A program made the translations under genes and the position numbers. From contig CAVTZY010000032.1 in assembly GCA_963739235.1 (NCBI GenBank), positions 186,001-250,000 on the forward strand: a stretch of 64,000 bases of DNA. Direction: 5' to 3'. Under the pieces are notes generated by a model. It saw only the letters and a program-made list of their open reading frames with translations. It searched no databases and had not been told where the DNA came from. The stretch comes from JAFNAG01 sp963739235. Lineage in GTDB: Bacteria; Acidobacteriota; UBA6911. Positions 26,801-35,161 of the stretch are shown piece by piece. Positions within the stretch are counted from its first letter, which is position 1, and the number at the start of each line of letters is the position of its first letter.

Positions 26801-27028
26801 ATCCATTTTCGCGGCACGCCGGCCATGAGACACGAGTTGGAGTTGTGGCTCGAAGGATGGAGTCTTGCCCTGGCGGAAATGAACTATCTGCGAACCGGAT
26901 ACAAGCGCAAGACGTTGCTTGACGTACGTCTGGTCACAGATGACGATATCAGGAAGCAAACCAGTTTTGCCGCCAAGATCGGCGCGGCGACCGATCCGGC
27001 ACGATGTCTGACACTCGGCAAAAACTGA
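23840..27028 (+). CDS. Multidomain GAF / PPDK-N (PEP/pyruvate-binding) / nucleotidyltransferase fusion
   Basis: 1062 residues from ATG 23840 (a TTG at 23828 is also in frame). The N-terminal part is GAF-like (about 15-140, 'LKSIYTIDEILQSDKPFPEL'). A helical linker (about 150-320) precedes an ATP-grasp domain of the pyruvate-phosphate-dikinase N-terminal type (about 335-715). That domain has 'KLGGKTSGLFLASRIL', 'PLIVRSSSLLEDRMGAAFSG' and 'DIEFASDGSNFYLLQCRPQS'. A segment follows with 'ILMGPGRWGSRGDIKLGV' and 'SFGTHFFQDLVESGIRYLPL'. The end (about 945-1062) is a nucleotidyltransferase fold with 'VIGSTRNGTAGPDADIDLII'. The swivelling phosphohistidine domain and the PEP barrel of true PPDK/PEP synthase are absent, so this is not PEP synthase. 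Function unknown. Confidence 0.85.
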   Translation: MQEPANEVTAPLDKVMRVLQERARELKSIYTIDEILQSDKPFPELLCLITEAIPTGWQYPEYCQAKIVFRNQTFCMPGFYETRWVQRAPIFVQGEEVGSIAVAYNRQLPGADEGPFLKEERQLIKTIAERIGQAVLQRSLVDAGYLRQWNAAAAEAARQEWRIILDLLKTTDLNLFKQIARKLLNYLAVNGIGAAKDLLRSLSGAREQDETLYDENRPLQKTEAKDLESITEETFRIASEQLTEQELLSLIQVWIKEDRVNFLVQALETADTSLIEIANAMERYQHTGISTRELSIATQVGLKTSLVRRLLTDHLDFIETSRKYLEVEDFFDILKHTILIPKSHGKLGGKTSGLFLASRILRGAKEYSDLLTDIRIPKTWYLPSDMLLHFLAYNNLDDVYNWKYLDIDQIREEYPHILQVFKSSRFPPDILQGISNALDDFGDTPLIVRSSSLLEDRMGAAFSGKYKSLFLANQGERADRLAALLDALAEVYASIFSPDPIQYRAERGLLDQHEEMGIMIQQVVGTRVGHYFFPAFSGVGFSNNEFRWSPRIKREDGLLRLVPGLGTRAVDRVADDFPILVAPGQPNLRVNVTPEETLRYAPKKIDVIDLKENSFRTMDLRDLLAEVGPEYPAIAQLISVYEDGRIRTPMLMDIDFAKDDVVVTFEGLVSRTPLITQMKSLFAVLRNTMRTPVDIEFASDGSNFYLLQCRPQSNSLDSTPSPIPRDVPESQIVFSANRYVSNGKTPNVTHIVYVDPDGYANLPSLADLQAVGRAVSNLNKILPKRRFILMGPGRWGSRGDIKLGVSVTYSDINNTSILIEMARKTGGYAPDLSFGTHFFQDLVESGIRYLPLYPDDAGIIFRESFLKNSPNMLPILLPEYAHLAPTVRVIDVPRTTGGRVLRVLMNAELEEAVGMLVTPGELEPLPPIQPDAGSPSRLPDDNSRWRSRMAQKIAAELDTSRFGVKDVYVIGSTRNGTAGPDADIDLIIHFRGTPAMRHELELWLEGWSLALAEMNYLRTGYKRKTLLDVRLVTDDDIRKQTSFAAKIGAATDPARCLTLGKN

Positions 27029-27031
27029 TAC

Positions 27032-27126
27032 CATTTTGGATTTTGGATTGCCGATTTTGGATTGCCGGCTCTGCAACCTCGAAGGGGGGTCAACCATCCA
27101 AAACCCGCATTCCAAAATCCAAAATG
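27032..27126. repeat. TTTTGGATTG repeats in inverted arrangement
   Basis: Three TTTTGGATT(T/G) units (27034-27066) are mirrored by TTCCAAAATCCAAAATG (27109-27125) after about 40 bases. They could form a large hairpin just after the fusion gene. They sit in a 340-base gap before kdsB. Confidence 0.55.
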
Positions 27127-27140
27127 AACATGGATTTGAG

Positions 27141-27281
27141 ATGACCAAAGCCGACCGAGGCACGTTTAGAAACCTTAAGCTGGGGAAAAATGTCTATCGT
27201 CAACTGAAACGGCGGGGTTCGCCTGCGCCTCCGCCGCCAAAGAGGCATCCTGCCAAGCCCCCTGCGAAGCCACATCCCTGA
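27141..27281 (+). CDS. Possible small basic protein, 46 aa
   Basis: ATG 27141 to TGA 27279. The peptide starts 'MTKADRGTFRNLKLGKN' and ends in a Lys/Pro/His/Arg tail. It is strongly basic and could be a small nucleic-acid-binding protein. There is no clear ribosome site and no family I recognise, and the upstream extension of the frame falls in repeat DNA. Confidence 0.3.
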   Translation: MTKADRGTFRNLKLGKNVYRQLKRRGSPAPPPPKRHPAKPPAKPHP

Positions 27282-27367
27282 TCCTGCACTTTTCACTTCG
27301 CTGCGCACAGACTAGTGAGATAATAAAACGTTTTTAAGCGAAGCCAGCCCTCGTTGGAGAGGAAACG

Positions 27368-28148
27368 ATGACGCAGAGTTTCTCAAAAAGTAGTGGGCGT
27401 GATCCCTGCGCGGTTCGATTCCCAGCGCTTGCCCGGCAAAGTGCTGCGCAGGATTGCCGGCAAGGCAATGGTGCACTGGGTTTACGAAAATGCGGGAAAA
27501 TCTCCGCTGTTGAACGAATTGCTCATCGCTACCGACAGCAAAGAAGTGCAGGACTATTGCCGGGAACACAATCTCTCCGTAATCATCACCGGCAAGCACC
27601 CATCCGGGAGCGACCGCCTGCACGAAGTAATGGAGCGCACCGACGGCGATGTCTATGTGAACATCCAGGGGGACGAACCTACGCTGCGCCCCGAGCATCT
27701 CGATTTGTTGCTGCGGCCGATCCTGGCCGGAGACATCGAGGTGTCGACTCTGAAGGTGGAAATCGATGGCGAGGCTGCTCACGACCCGAATCAAGTCAAG
27801 GTGATCACCGACATCCGCGGGCGCGCACTCTACTTTTCGCGCTTTCCGATCCCCTTCGATCGTAACGGCAGCGGCGGGATCAAATATTATAAGCACATCG
27901 GTATTTATGCTTATACCCGGGCTGCGCTCGCGCTTTTCCACCGGTTGCCGCAATCGTCGCTCGAATTAGCGGAAAAGCTCGAGCAATTGCGCTATCTGCA
28001 AAACGGCATCCCGATCATGGTAAACGAAACGCCGTATGACACAGTTGGCGTCGACACAGAGGCTGACCTGGAGCGAGCCATCGCGAGGTTGGCCGGGAAT
28101 GACCTCGACAGCTCAGCCACGGGGAATGCTGGGGAATTGAAGAGGTAG
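27368..28148 (+). CDS. kdsB: CMP-KDO synthetase KdsB (frameshift at codon 7-8)
   Basis: The main frame (from GTG 27393) begins 'GVIPARFDSQRLPGKVLRRI' and carries 'VYVNIQGDEPTLRPEHLD' and 'YYKHIGIYAYTRAAL', all typical of KdsB, which activates KDO with CTP for lipopolysaccharide core synthesis. The natural start is probably ATG 27368, preceded by GGAGAGG. It reads 'MTQSFSK' and joins the main frame as 'KVVGVIPARF' if one A is removed from the A5 run at 27385-27389. If the sequence is right, translation would need the GTG. waaA lies 66 bases downstream. Confidence 0.92.
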
Positions 28149-28214
28149 TCGGGCCGAGCGCGAATCTTCGGTTGGATTCTATTCATTCATGACAGATCAG
28201 GTTTATTAGGCTCT

Positions 28215-29558
28215 ATGTATTTTGTCTATAGCATCCTGATGGTGACTTTGGGCCTGGTACAGCTCCCGCTCCTTCTGGTCAAATGGCGCCGCTTGCGCAA
28301 GTATCTCCCCGGTCTGCGCCAGCGCTTCGGGTACCTTCCCGCCAGCCTGCGCGGCGATGGTCGGCCGACGATCTGGTTCCATGCATGCTCTGTCGGCGAA
28401 ACCCTGAGCGCCCAGCCGTTGGTCCACCTGCTGAGCGCGCGCTTCCCCGAGGCGCGTTTCGTTTTCTCCACCATTACCAACACCGGCCAGGAGATCGCAA
28501 AGCAGCGTTTCTCCAAATATGGCGAAGGCAACACCTTCTTTTTCCCTGTCGACCTGGCGTCAATTGGCCGGCGCGTGATCGAATGGGTTCAGCCCGACAT
28601 GATGGTAATCATTGATACCGAGATCTGGCCGAATCTCCTCCGGTTGCTGCATCGGCGCGGTGTCCCGGTGGTTCTTGTCAACGGCAGGATTTCGGCGGCA
28701 TCGTTCCGTCACTACCGCCTGTTCCGGCCTGCTTTGCGCCGCATCTTTCAGAATTACAGCGTTCTGATCATGAAGTCCGAAGAGGATGCCGACCGTATCC
28801 GTTCTATCGGCGCGCCCCAGGACAAAGTCATGGTGACCGGCAACATCAAATATGATAGCGACCTGGTAGACAAGGAAGTAACCAAAGCACAGGTGAATGC
28901 TCTCCAGGAAGCGCTTGGGCTCGACCCGAATGAGGGCTTTTTGATTGTCGCAGGCAGCACCCACCCGGGCGAGGAGGAAACTCTGCTGGAAGTTCTCCGC
29001 CGGATTCGCCAGATGCCGGGGCTCGAGCAGACACGACTGTTGATAGCGCCCCGTCATCCCGACCGTTTCGATTCTGTAGCTGCACTGGCCGCACGCGCCG
29101 GCTTCGGCGTCCAACGCCGCTCAGCCGGCACCCTACCGACCAGGAATGCCGATGTGCTCATCCTGGACACGATCGGCGAACTCGCCACTGCTTACAGTTT
29201 TGCGACGGTCGTGTTCGTAGGCGGCTCACTGATTCGCCGCGGTGGACACAGTATTATGGAACCCGCCTTGTATGCGAAGCCGATTGTGATTGGACCCTCC
29301 ATGGAAAACTTTCTGCAGATTATCGACGAATTCCGGGAGCGTGGTGGAGTCATGCAGATCAACGCCGGCGAAGAGGATAGAAATTCGCAAGTTCAGCAGC
29401 TCACGGATACCTTCCGGGGGCTGCTGCAGGATCGGTCAGCGCGCGATGCCTTGGGGAGGGCCGCGTTCTCAATATTTGAAGATAACCGGGGTGCGACTCA
29501 TCGAACCGTGGAGAAAATCGTAAACCTGTTTCCCCAACCTAGGGTGCGAACCTATTGA
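28215..29558 (+). CDS. waaA: KDO transferase WaaA (KdtA)
   Basis: 447 residues. The N-terminal hydrophobic anchor (about 3-20) is followed by the glycosyltransferase-N domain with 'RPTIWFHACSVGETLSAQPL' and 'IIDTEIWPNLLRLLHRRGVP', then a GT-B C-terminal half with 'LIVAGSTHPGEEETLLEVL' and 'FVGGSLIRRGGHSIMEPAL'. WaaA adds KDO to lipid A at the inner membrane. Next to kdsB it indicates an LPS-bearing outer membrane. Confidence 0.95.
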   Translation: MYFVYSILMVTLGLVQLPLLLVKWRRLRKYLPGLRQRFGYLPASLRGDGRPTIWFHACSVGETLSAQPLVHLLSARFPEARFVFSTITNTGQEIAKQRFSKYGEGNTFFFPVDLASIGRRVIEWVQPDMMVIIDTEIWPNLLRLLHRRGVPVVLVNGRISAASFRHYRLFRPALRRIFQNYSVLIMKSEEDADRIRSIGAPQDKVMVTGNIKYDSDLVDKEVTKAQVNALQEALGLDPNEGFLIVAGSTHPGEEETLLEVLRRIRQMPGLEQTRLLIAPRHPDRFDSVAALAARAGFGVQRRSAGTLPTRNADVLILDTIGELATAYSFATVVFVGGSLIRRGGHSIMEPALYAKPIVIGPSMENFLQIIDEFRERGGVMQINAGEEDRNSQVQQLTDTFRGLLQDRSARDALGRAAFSIFEDNRGATHRTVEKIVNLFPQPRVRTY

Positions 29559-29591
29559 TAACCATGAAATATGGTGACAGAAATAAGCTTC

Positions 29592-29676
29592 CCAGCCCCG
29601 AAAGGGCGGAAGCAGAATAGACCCAGGCACGAGCCCGGGGCTGTGAGCAGGCAAAGAAGGAGCCCTGAGGGGCGAT
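29592..29676. repeat. GC-rich palindromic intergenic repeat
   Basis: Opens CAGCCCCGAAAGGGCGGAAG, shared with the element at 7544, and has a GAGCCCGGGGCT palindrome shared with 5925 and 31685. It lies 33 bases after waaA in a 360-base gap and could serve as a transcription end. Confidence 0.55.
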
Positions 29677-29919
29677 ACATCTATCCCTGGAATAGCGTCA
29701 CTATAATATCTGATCCCGAATAGGAATGTTCCGGCTGTCAAAAATCACATACTCTAGGGATTGTTCAGTTTTTGCATTTGCCACAGCGCGGTCCGTGAGA
29801 AAATGAAACAGGTGGCGTTCCACCGCCGGACTGAATCTTGGAAAGGTTTTTTATACCGCAGACAAGACATGGTCTGTGCCCGATTCGAAACGAGTTATTC
29901 ATCGACCTTGAGGTGTGCC

Positions 29920-31635
29920 GTGAATAGAAAATGGGTATTCTTGCTGTTGTGCCTGGCGGTGCTCATCGCGGGCACCGCGGTCCAACTTTCCTCGCAGGAG
30001 GCTGCCATGCCCGATTTGGCCAAGCTGCAGGCAATGACATCCAGGTTCGCACCCGTGGAAGTCAGTGCCGACATCTCCCGTCTGCCCAGCGGCGAACAAA
30101 AGGCCCTGGCCAAGATGGTGGAAGCAGGACTGATTATGGATGCGCTGTTTCTTCGCCAGGTCTGGTCCGGCAACGAGAACATGCTGTCCCAACTGCAGAA
30201 AGACGACTCCCCCCTGGGCAAGGCTCGTCTCCACTATTTCCTGATCAATAAAGGGCCCTGGTCCAGGCTTGACAGCTATGCCCCCTTCGTACCGGGAGCC
30301 CCTAGGAAGCCCGAAGGTGCAAATTTCTATCCGTCAGGAACCACCAAGGCCGAAATAGAAGGCTGGCTCAATTCGTTGTTAGAATCCGAACTGGCACGTG
30401 CCACTGGGTTTTTTACTGTGATCCGGCGGCCGGCCGTCGGCAAACTGGGCTTTGCCGTCGTTCCTTATGGTGCGGAGTACCAAACGGAACTCGCCCAGGC
30501 CGCGAAGCTCCTGCGTGGAGCAGCTACTCTTACTTCCCAGCCAACGCTTAAGGCTTACCTCACGAGCCGGGCGGTCGCCTTCCTGAGCAACGACTATTAC
30601 GCCAGCGATGTCGCCTGGATGGAGCTGGATGCCAGCATCGAGCCGACCATAGGGCCGTACGAGGTGTATGAGGACGAGTGGTTCAACGCCAAGGCGGCAT
30701 TTGAAGCCTTCATTACGATCCGCGATGACGCGGAGACCGCCAAACTGGCTAGGCTCGGAGCGCAGCTGCAGGACATAGAAAATAATCTGCCCATCGATCC
30801 GAAGTATCGAAATCCGAAACTCGGCGGGCTGGCACCGATCCGAGTCGTCAACGAAATCCTGGCGGCGGGCGACGGGAATCGCGGCGTTCAGACCGCCGCC
30901 TTTAATCTCCCGAACGATGAACGCGTGGTCAAGGAAAAGGGCGCCAAACGAGTTATGCTCAAGAACGTCCAGGACGCCAAGTTCCGCATCGCGCTCGTGC
31001 CCATATCCCGGATCGTGCTCTCGCCCGTGGACCAGAAAAACGTCTCCTTCGACGCGTTTTTCACGCACACGGTGATGCATGAACTGATGCACGGGCTGGG
31101 TCCGCATGAAATTCATGTCGGCACCCGCACGACAACGGTGCGGCAGGAACTCAAAGACTGCTATAGCACGATCGAGGAAGCCAAAGCCGACATCTCAGGA
31201 CTGTTCGCACTTCAGTATCTGATCGACAAGGGAATACTCGACAAAACCCTGGGGCAGACCGTGTACGACACTTTCCTGGCGTCCTCGTTCCGCTCGATCC
31301 GCTTCGGCCTCTCCGAGGCCCATGGCAAAGGCATCACGATCCAGCTCAACTATCTCCTTGATTTTGGCGCGTTCAAGGTCGTTCCGGACGGCACTTTCGC
31401 AGTAAATCCGGCCAAAATCAAGGAGGGGGTCAACGCTCTGACACGCGAAATCCTGACGCTCGAGGCCGAGGGAAATTACACCAAGGCACAGGACCTGATG
31501 AAGAGGCTGGCCGTCCTCCGGCCGGAGATCCAGCGTGCGCTGGACAGGCTGAAGAGCATTCCAATCGACATCGAGCCGAAGTTCACGACAGCGGAGCGGT
31601 TGCTGGCAGGGGCGTCCAAGTATTCACCGCAGTAA
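29920..31635 (+). CDS. Exported zinc-peptidase-like protein of the M49 (DPP III) type
   Basis: 571 residues from GTG 29920, which has GAGG 6 bases upstream and gives a clean signal peptide ('MNRKWVFLLLCLAVLIAG'). The zinc motif is HELMH (His387-Glu388-His391) in 'FFTHTVMHELMHGLGPHEI', and the downstream third-ligand segment is 'YSTIEEAKADISGLFALQYL'. This pattern matches bacterial proteins grouped with the M49 dipeptidyl-peptidase III family. Classical DPP III has HExxxGH, so the spacing here is the shorter HExxH. Role probably peptide turnover in the periplasm; the substrate is unknown. An upstream extension of the frame to 29761 lacks signal-peptide logic. Confidence 0.8.
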   Translation: MNRKWVFLLLCLAVLIAGTAVQLSSQEAAMPDLAKLQAMTSRFAPVEVSADISRLPSGEQKALAKMVEAGLIMDALFLRQVWSGNENMLSQLQKDDSPLGKARLHYFLINKGPWSRLDSYAPFVPGAPRKPEGANFYPSGTTKAEIEGWLNSLLESELARATGFFTVIRRPAVGKLGFAVVPYGAEYQTELAQAAKLLRGAATLTSQPTLKAYLTSRAVAFLSNDYYASDVAWMELDASIEPTIGPYEVYEDEWFNAKAAFEAFITIRDDAETAKLARLGAQLQDIENNLPIDPKYRNPKLGGLAPIRVVNEILAAGDGNRGVQTAAFNLPNDERVVKEKGAKRVMLKNVQDAKFRIALVPISRIVLSPVDQKNVSFDAFFTHTVMHELMHGLGPHEIHVGTRTTTVRQELKDCYSTIEEAKADISGLFALQYLIDKGILDKTLGQTVYDTFLASSFRSIRFGLSEAHGKGITIQLNYLLDFGAFKVVPDGTFAVNPAKIKEGVNALTREILTLEAEGNYTKAQDLMKRLAVLRPEIQRALDRLKSIPIDIEPKFTTAERLLAGASKYSPQ

Positions 31636-31684
31636 TAAAGTAGGTGGGCGCCGGACGCCTCACGGCGCTCAGGTGGCAAGTTGG

Positions 31685-31855
31685 TTCAACCACAAGCCCC
31701 GGCGGGCGCGACGGTCTTACAGCCGTGGCGCCGGAGGCGCAAAAGAGAATAGCCCCGGGCTAACACCCGGGGCTATTGCCTGATCGCCCTTACGGAGCTG
31801 TCGTTTCAACCAGCCGCATAGTTTTAAGACAGTCCTGGCGGCCGGGGCCTACGCG
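31685..31855. repeat. Long palindromic element, second copy of the BIME-like family
   Basis: Contains AGAATAGCCCCGGG...CCCGGGGCTATT and the tail CCAGCCGCATAGTTTTAAGAC...GGCGGCCGGGGCC. That tail is nearly identical to the right end of the element at 5925-6160. It lies between the peptidase gene and the DsbA-like gene (253-base gap). Confidence 0.65.
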
Positions 31856-31888
31856 CTGAGGGCGAGACTTTTCAAAGAGGAGAGACGG

Positions 31889-32623
31889 ATGGCATGGAAT
31901 AGGAAGCACCAGCCCTGGTCGCTGATCGCGATCATCTTCATGGTCTGGCAATGCAGCAGTTGTCAAAGCAACAATCCTGCGGATCAGGCTGCGAAGTCAG
32001 GAGCGGATCACCAGTTTGATCAAGCGCCAGGTAGTCCAGGCACTCCGGCCGCGCCCGGCCAGGCCAGAATCGATGCTCCGGATGAACTCTTTCTCGGTGG
32101 CGAACGCGGGGCTCCGATCAAAATCGAAGTGTTCTCGGACTATCAGTGCCCGCGCTGCCGTGATTTTTACCTGTCCACTCTAAAGCCCTTGATAGCCGAC
32201 TACACCAACACAAATAAGATCAATAAGATTTACATCGTCTATCACGATTTCCCGCTGGAGATGCATCCGTTTGCCCGCAAAGCCGCGCGTTTTGCCCTCG
32301 CCGCAGCGCGGATCGGCAGGGATCGGTGGCTGCGGGTGAACGACGCGCTCTATACAGATCAAGCACAATGGTCCTTGGACGGCAATATTGAAGCGGTGCT
32401 GGCAAAAGTGCTGGAACCGACGGAATTGGTGCGCATAGGAAATCTGGCGGCGGATCCGGCAATAGATTCTGCTGTGCAGGATGAGGTCCTGTTCGGGCAG
32501 AGCTGCGAAATCGCTTCCACGCCGACTTTCTTCATTAATCCTCAGACCGGCCCTCAGCAACGAGTGGCAGGCTGGGTCGCCTACAACACACTGAAGGATT
32601 TTCTCGACCGCCTTCTCAAGTAA
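31889..32623 (+). CDS. DsbA-family thioredoxin-fold lipoprotein candidate
   Basis: 244 residues. An N-terminal hydrophobic segment ends in cysteines ('MVWQCSSCQS', near residue 22-25), a possible but poor lipobox. A disordered linker precedes the thioredoxin fold (about 72-244), with active site CPRC (Cys87-x-x-Cys90) in 'IEVFSDYQCPRCRDFY' and the cis-proline region 'SCEIASTPTFFINP'. It is of the DsbA/BdbD type that oxidises or reduces exported protein cysteines. AGAGGAGAGA precedes the start. The gene looks monocistronic. Confidence 0.88.
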   Translation: MAWNRKHQPWSLIAIIFMVWQCSSCQSNNPADQAAKSGADHQFDQAPGSPGTPAAPGQARIDAPDELFLGGERGAPIKIEVFSDYQCPRCRDFYLSTLKPLIADYTNTNKINKIYIVYHDFPLEMHPFARKAARFALAAARIGRDRWLRVNDALYTDQAQWSLDGNIEAVLAKVLEPTELVRIGNLAADPAIDSAVQDEVLFGQSCEIASTPTFFINPQTGPQQRVAGWVAYNTLKDFLDRLLK

Positions 32624-32720
32624 AACGTACCTTGATCTCTGAGCGCCGTGCGGCATACGGCGCCTACCTCGCCAGTACGTACACACCGGTGTGCCCGAGC
32701 AGCGGATTGGAATTCTCCGG

Positions 32721-35153
32721 TTACTCCACCTGGCCTGCGGATCTGACCGAATCCATGGAGCCGTCGATGGCTTTCCGCACCAGACACGTAAGCGCGAGTG
32801 CGGAAAAGGGCTTCTGCAGAATCTGGTAGTTGCGGATGCTGGACGCGGCCGGACCTGCCATGTCACTGTATCCCGAAATATAGAGAATCTTGATATCGGG
32901 ACGCTGCTGAATGATCTGCTGCGCCAGGTCGTAACCATTCATGCCCGGCATGATGATGTCGGTCAGCAACAGCGCGATCGAACCCGGATGTTCCTTGCTT
33001 TGCTGCAGGGCTTCACTTCCACGGCATGCGCTGAGCACGTGATAACCGCGCCTTTTGAGAATGTCGGCCGCGAGTGATCGCACCTGGTCGTCGTCTTCTA
33101 CCAGGAGCAAGGTCTCGGTCCCGCCGGGCAGAGTGGCTTCGGAAGGAGCCGATCCGGCTTGCGTTGCGGCGGCCGAAGCGCGGGGTAGGAAAACCTGAAA
33201 GGTAGTGCCCTTGCCGGTTTCGCTCGCGACACGGATATCGCCGCCACTCTGCTTGACGATCCCATAGACAGTAGAGAGTCCCAGGCCGGTTCCCCTCCCT
33301 CTTTCTTTCGTGGTGAAGAAAGGTTCGAACAGGTGCTCTCGCACTTGCGGATCCAGGCCAATCCCTGTATCGGATACCGAGAGGACAATCCAGGATTGCG
33401 CGGGTCCGCCTGCGCCTCCCGGATTGATATCGGCAACAGGAGCCTCAGCGGTGCGAATCGTAAGCACGCCGCCATCCGGCATGGCGTCACGCGCGTTGAC
33501 CGCCAGATTCAGGAGCACTTGCTGCAATTGAGTCGGATCGGCCTTGATGGGTCCGATGGTTGGCTTGAGATCGGTGACTACTTGCACGTGAGCCCCGATC
33601 AAACGGCCTAGCATCTTGAGTACATCGGATACGACCTGGTTGAGGTCGAGAATCTGCATCTGGAGGACTTGCTTGCGGCTGAAAGCCAGCAGTTGTTGGG
33701 TCAGATTCGCTGCGCTCTTTGCCGCCCGCTGGATTTCAACGGCCCACGCGTAGCCGGGATTTGTCTGGGGAATCCGCTCGAGCAAAAACTCATTGTAGCC
33801 AAGGATGGCGGTCAGCAGGTTGTTGAAATCATGAGCCACTCCGCCAGCGAGGCGTCCCACGGCATCCATTTTCTGCGCCTGCCGGAGTTTTTCTTCCGAA
33901 AACCGCAGTGCGGCGGTCCTTTGCTCAACCTCCTCCTCGAGGTTGTGCGCGTAATCTGCCAGGCGCGCCTCCTTGGCCGCGAGCGCGTCGGCCATGGCAT
34001 CAAACGCAATCGATAGCCGGCCGACTTCGTCCTTGCCCACCAATCCTACGCGTCGCGACATATCGCCGGCGGCCAGAGCTGTCGCCGTCGCCGCCACTAC
34101 CTGCACGGGCTGGGCAATCCAGCGTGCAGCCAAAAGAGCCACAATCACCGCTGCCAATGCAGCCAGAAACGCCATAAACAAGGCTCTGCGGGTTACCGGC
34201 CACACCGTGCGGTCGATCGCAGCATCCTCGGTAAAGATGCCGTATAACCACCGCTTCTGGGTGAGCGGGACAATTGCCACGTTGACCGGCTTGCCCTGGG
34301 GACCGGTCACTCGAACAAACGAATTGCTATTGCGCTCCAGCAAAAGCTGGCGCGACCGTTCGAAAAGAGGCAGGGTTCCCGGGATCGATGTCATCAGATT
34401 CTGCGCCAGCGAGCCGAATCTGCGTTCTACCTGCCACTCACCGAGGAGATCCTCCGGCAGAGGGACAAATGGTCTGAATCGAGCGAGTGGCTGGGTGGGA
34501 CTGGAGAGGATTACGCCCCACTCATCCCAGAGCATTCCGGCATCCACATGCTGGGAGAAGTTGGTGTCGGCGGCCAGCAGCTGGTCAATCTGGGACATGC
34601 GCAGCCGGGCCCCAACGGCGCCCACGATAATCTTCTCCGAATTGCGCACCGGCATCGAGACTTCCAAAACAGGCGTCGAGGTCTGCGGCTCGACGTGCGG
34701 ATCATCTGTACCCGCCTCTCCGTACAGCGCAAACTGGAACCACTTTGCCGTCAGGAAGCTCTGCCCGACATAAATCGGATCGCTGGCCGCCACGATCTCG
34801 CCGCGCGGATTCGCGAGCAATGTAACATCCAGAGCGAAGGCAGAGGCGGTTTGAGTGAGGAGGGCGGTTATATGAGTGGCCGTCCGGACGTCGGCATCGG
34901 GTGAGGCAAAAGCTCTGACGTCCGGTGCTTCGGCAAGAATAGATATAGCCGCCAGGCGATCGCGCAAGAACTCGTCGATGGTTTGCGCCGTGGCGAGCGC
35001 ACGCTGGCGACTCACCGCACGGATCGCCGTCTCCTGTTCCTGCCGGGTAGCCACCGCATTGTAAAACGCGACGGCACCCAATGGCAAAACGGCCAGAACC
35101 ACCAGAATGCAAGCCAGCTTAGTGGCCAGCTGGCAATCACGCCAGAATTGCAT
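32721..35153 (-). CDS. Hybrid sensor histidine kinase with Cache-type sensor and receiver
   Basis: 810 residues. The membrane helix at about 12-32 and a second at about 326-348 enclose a Cache-like extracytoplasmic sensor. HAMP (about 345-400), HisKA with the phospho-His in 'GGVAHDFNNLLTAILGYNE', and HATPase (with 'VNARDAMPDGG', 'DTGIGLD' and 'GRGTGLGLSTVYGIVKQSGG') follow. A C-terminal receiver has its Asp in 'ALLLTDIIMPGMNGYD'. Its start lies 8 bases after the stop of the solute-binding-protein gene, so the two are translated as a pair. The output regulator is not apparent. Confidence 0.93.
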   Translation of the reverse strand: MQFWRDCQLATKLACILVVLAVLPLGAVAFYNAVATRQEQETAIRAVSRQRALATAQTIDEFLRDRLAAISILAEAPDVRAFASPDADVRTATHITALLTQTASAFALDVTLLANPRGEIVAASDPIYVGQSFLTAKWFQFALYGEAGTDDPHVEPQTSTPVLEVSMPVRNSEKIIVGAVGARLRMSQIDQLLAADTNFSQHVDAGMLWDEWGVILSSPTQPLARFRPFVPLPEDLLGEWQVERRFGSLAQNLMTSIPGTLPLFERSRQLLLERNSNSFVRVTGPQGKPVNVAIVPLTQKRWLYGIFTEDAAIDRTVWPVTRRALFMAFLAALAAVIVALLAARWIAQPVQVVAATATALAAGDMSRRVGLVGKDEVGRLSIAFDAMADALAAKEARLADYAHNLEEEVEQRTAALRFSEEKLRQAQKMDAVGRLAGGVAHDFNNLLTAILGYNEFLLERIPQTNPGYAWAVEIQRAAKSAANLTQQLLAFSRKQVLQMQILDLNQVVSDVLKMLGRLIGAHVQVVTDLKPTIGPIKADPTQLQQVLLNLAVNARDAMPDGGVLTIRTAEAPVADINPGGAGGPAQSWIVLSVSDTGIGLDPQVREHLFEPFFTTKERGRGTGLGLSTVYGIVKQSGGDIRVASETGKGTTFQVFLPRASAAATQAGSAPSEATLPGGTETLLLVEDDDQVRSLAADILKRRGYHVLSACRGSEALQQSKEHPGSIALLLTDIIMPGMNGYDLAQQIIQQRPDIKILYISGYSDMAGPAASSIRNYQILQKPFSALALTCLVRKAIDGSMDSVRSAGQVE

Positions 35154-35161
35154 GAGGTTTT

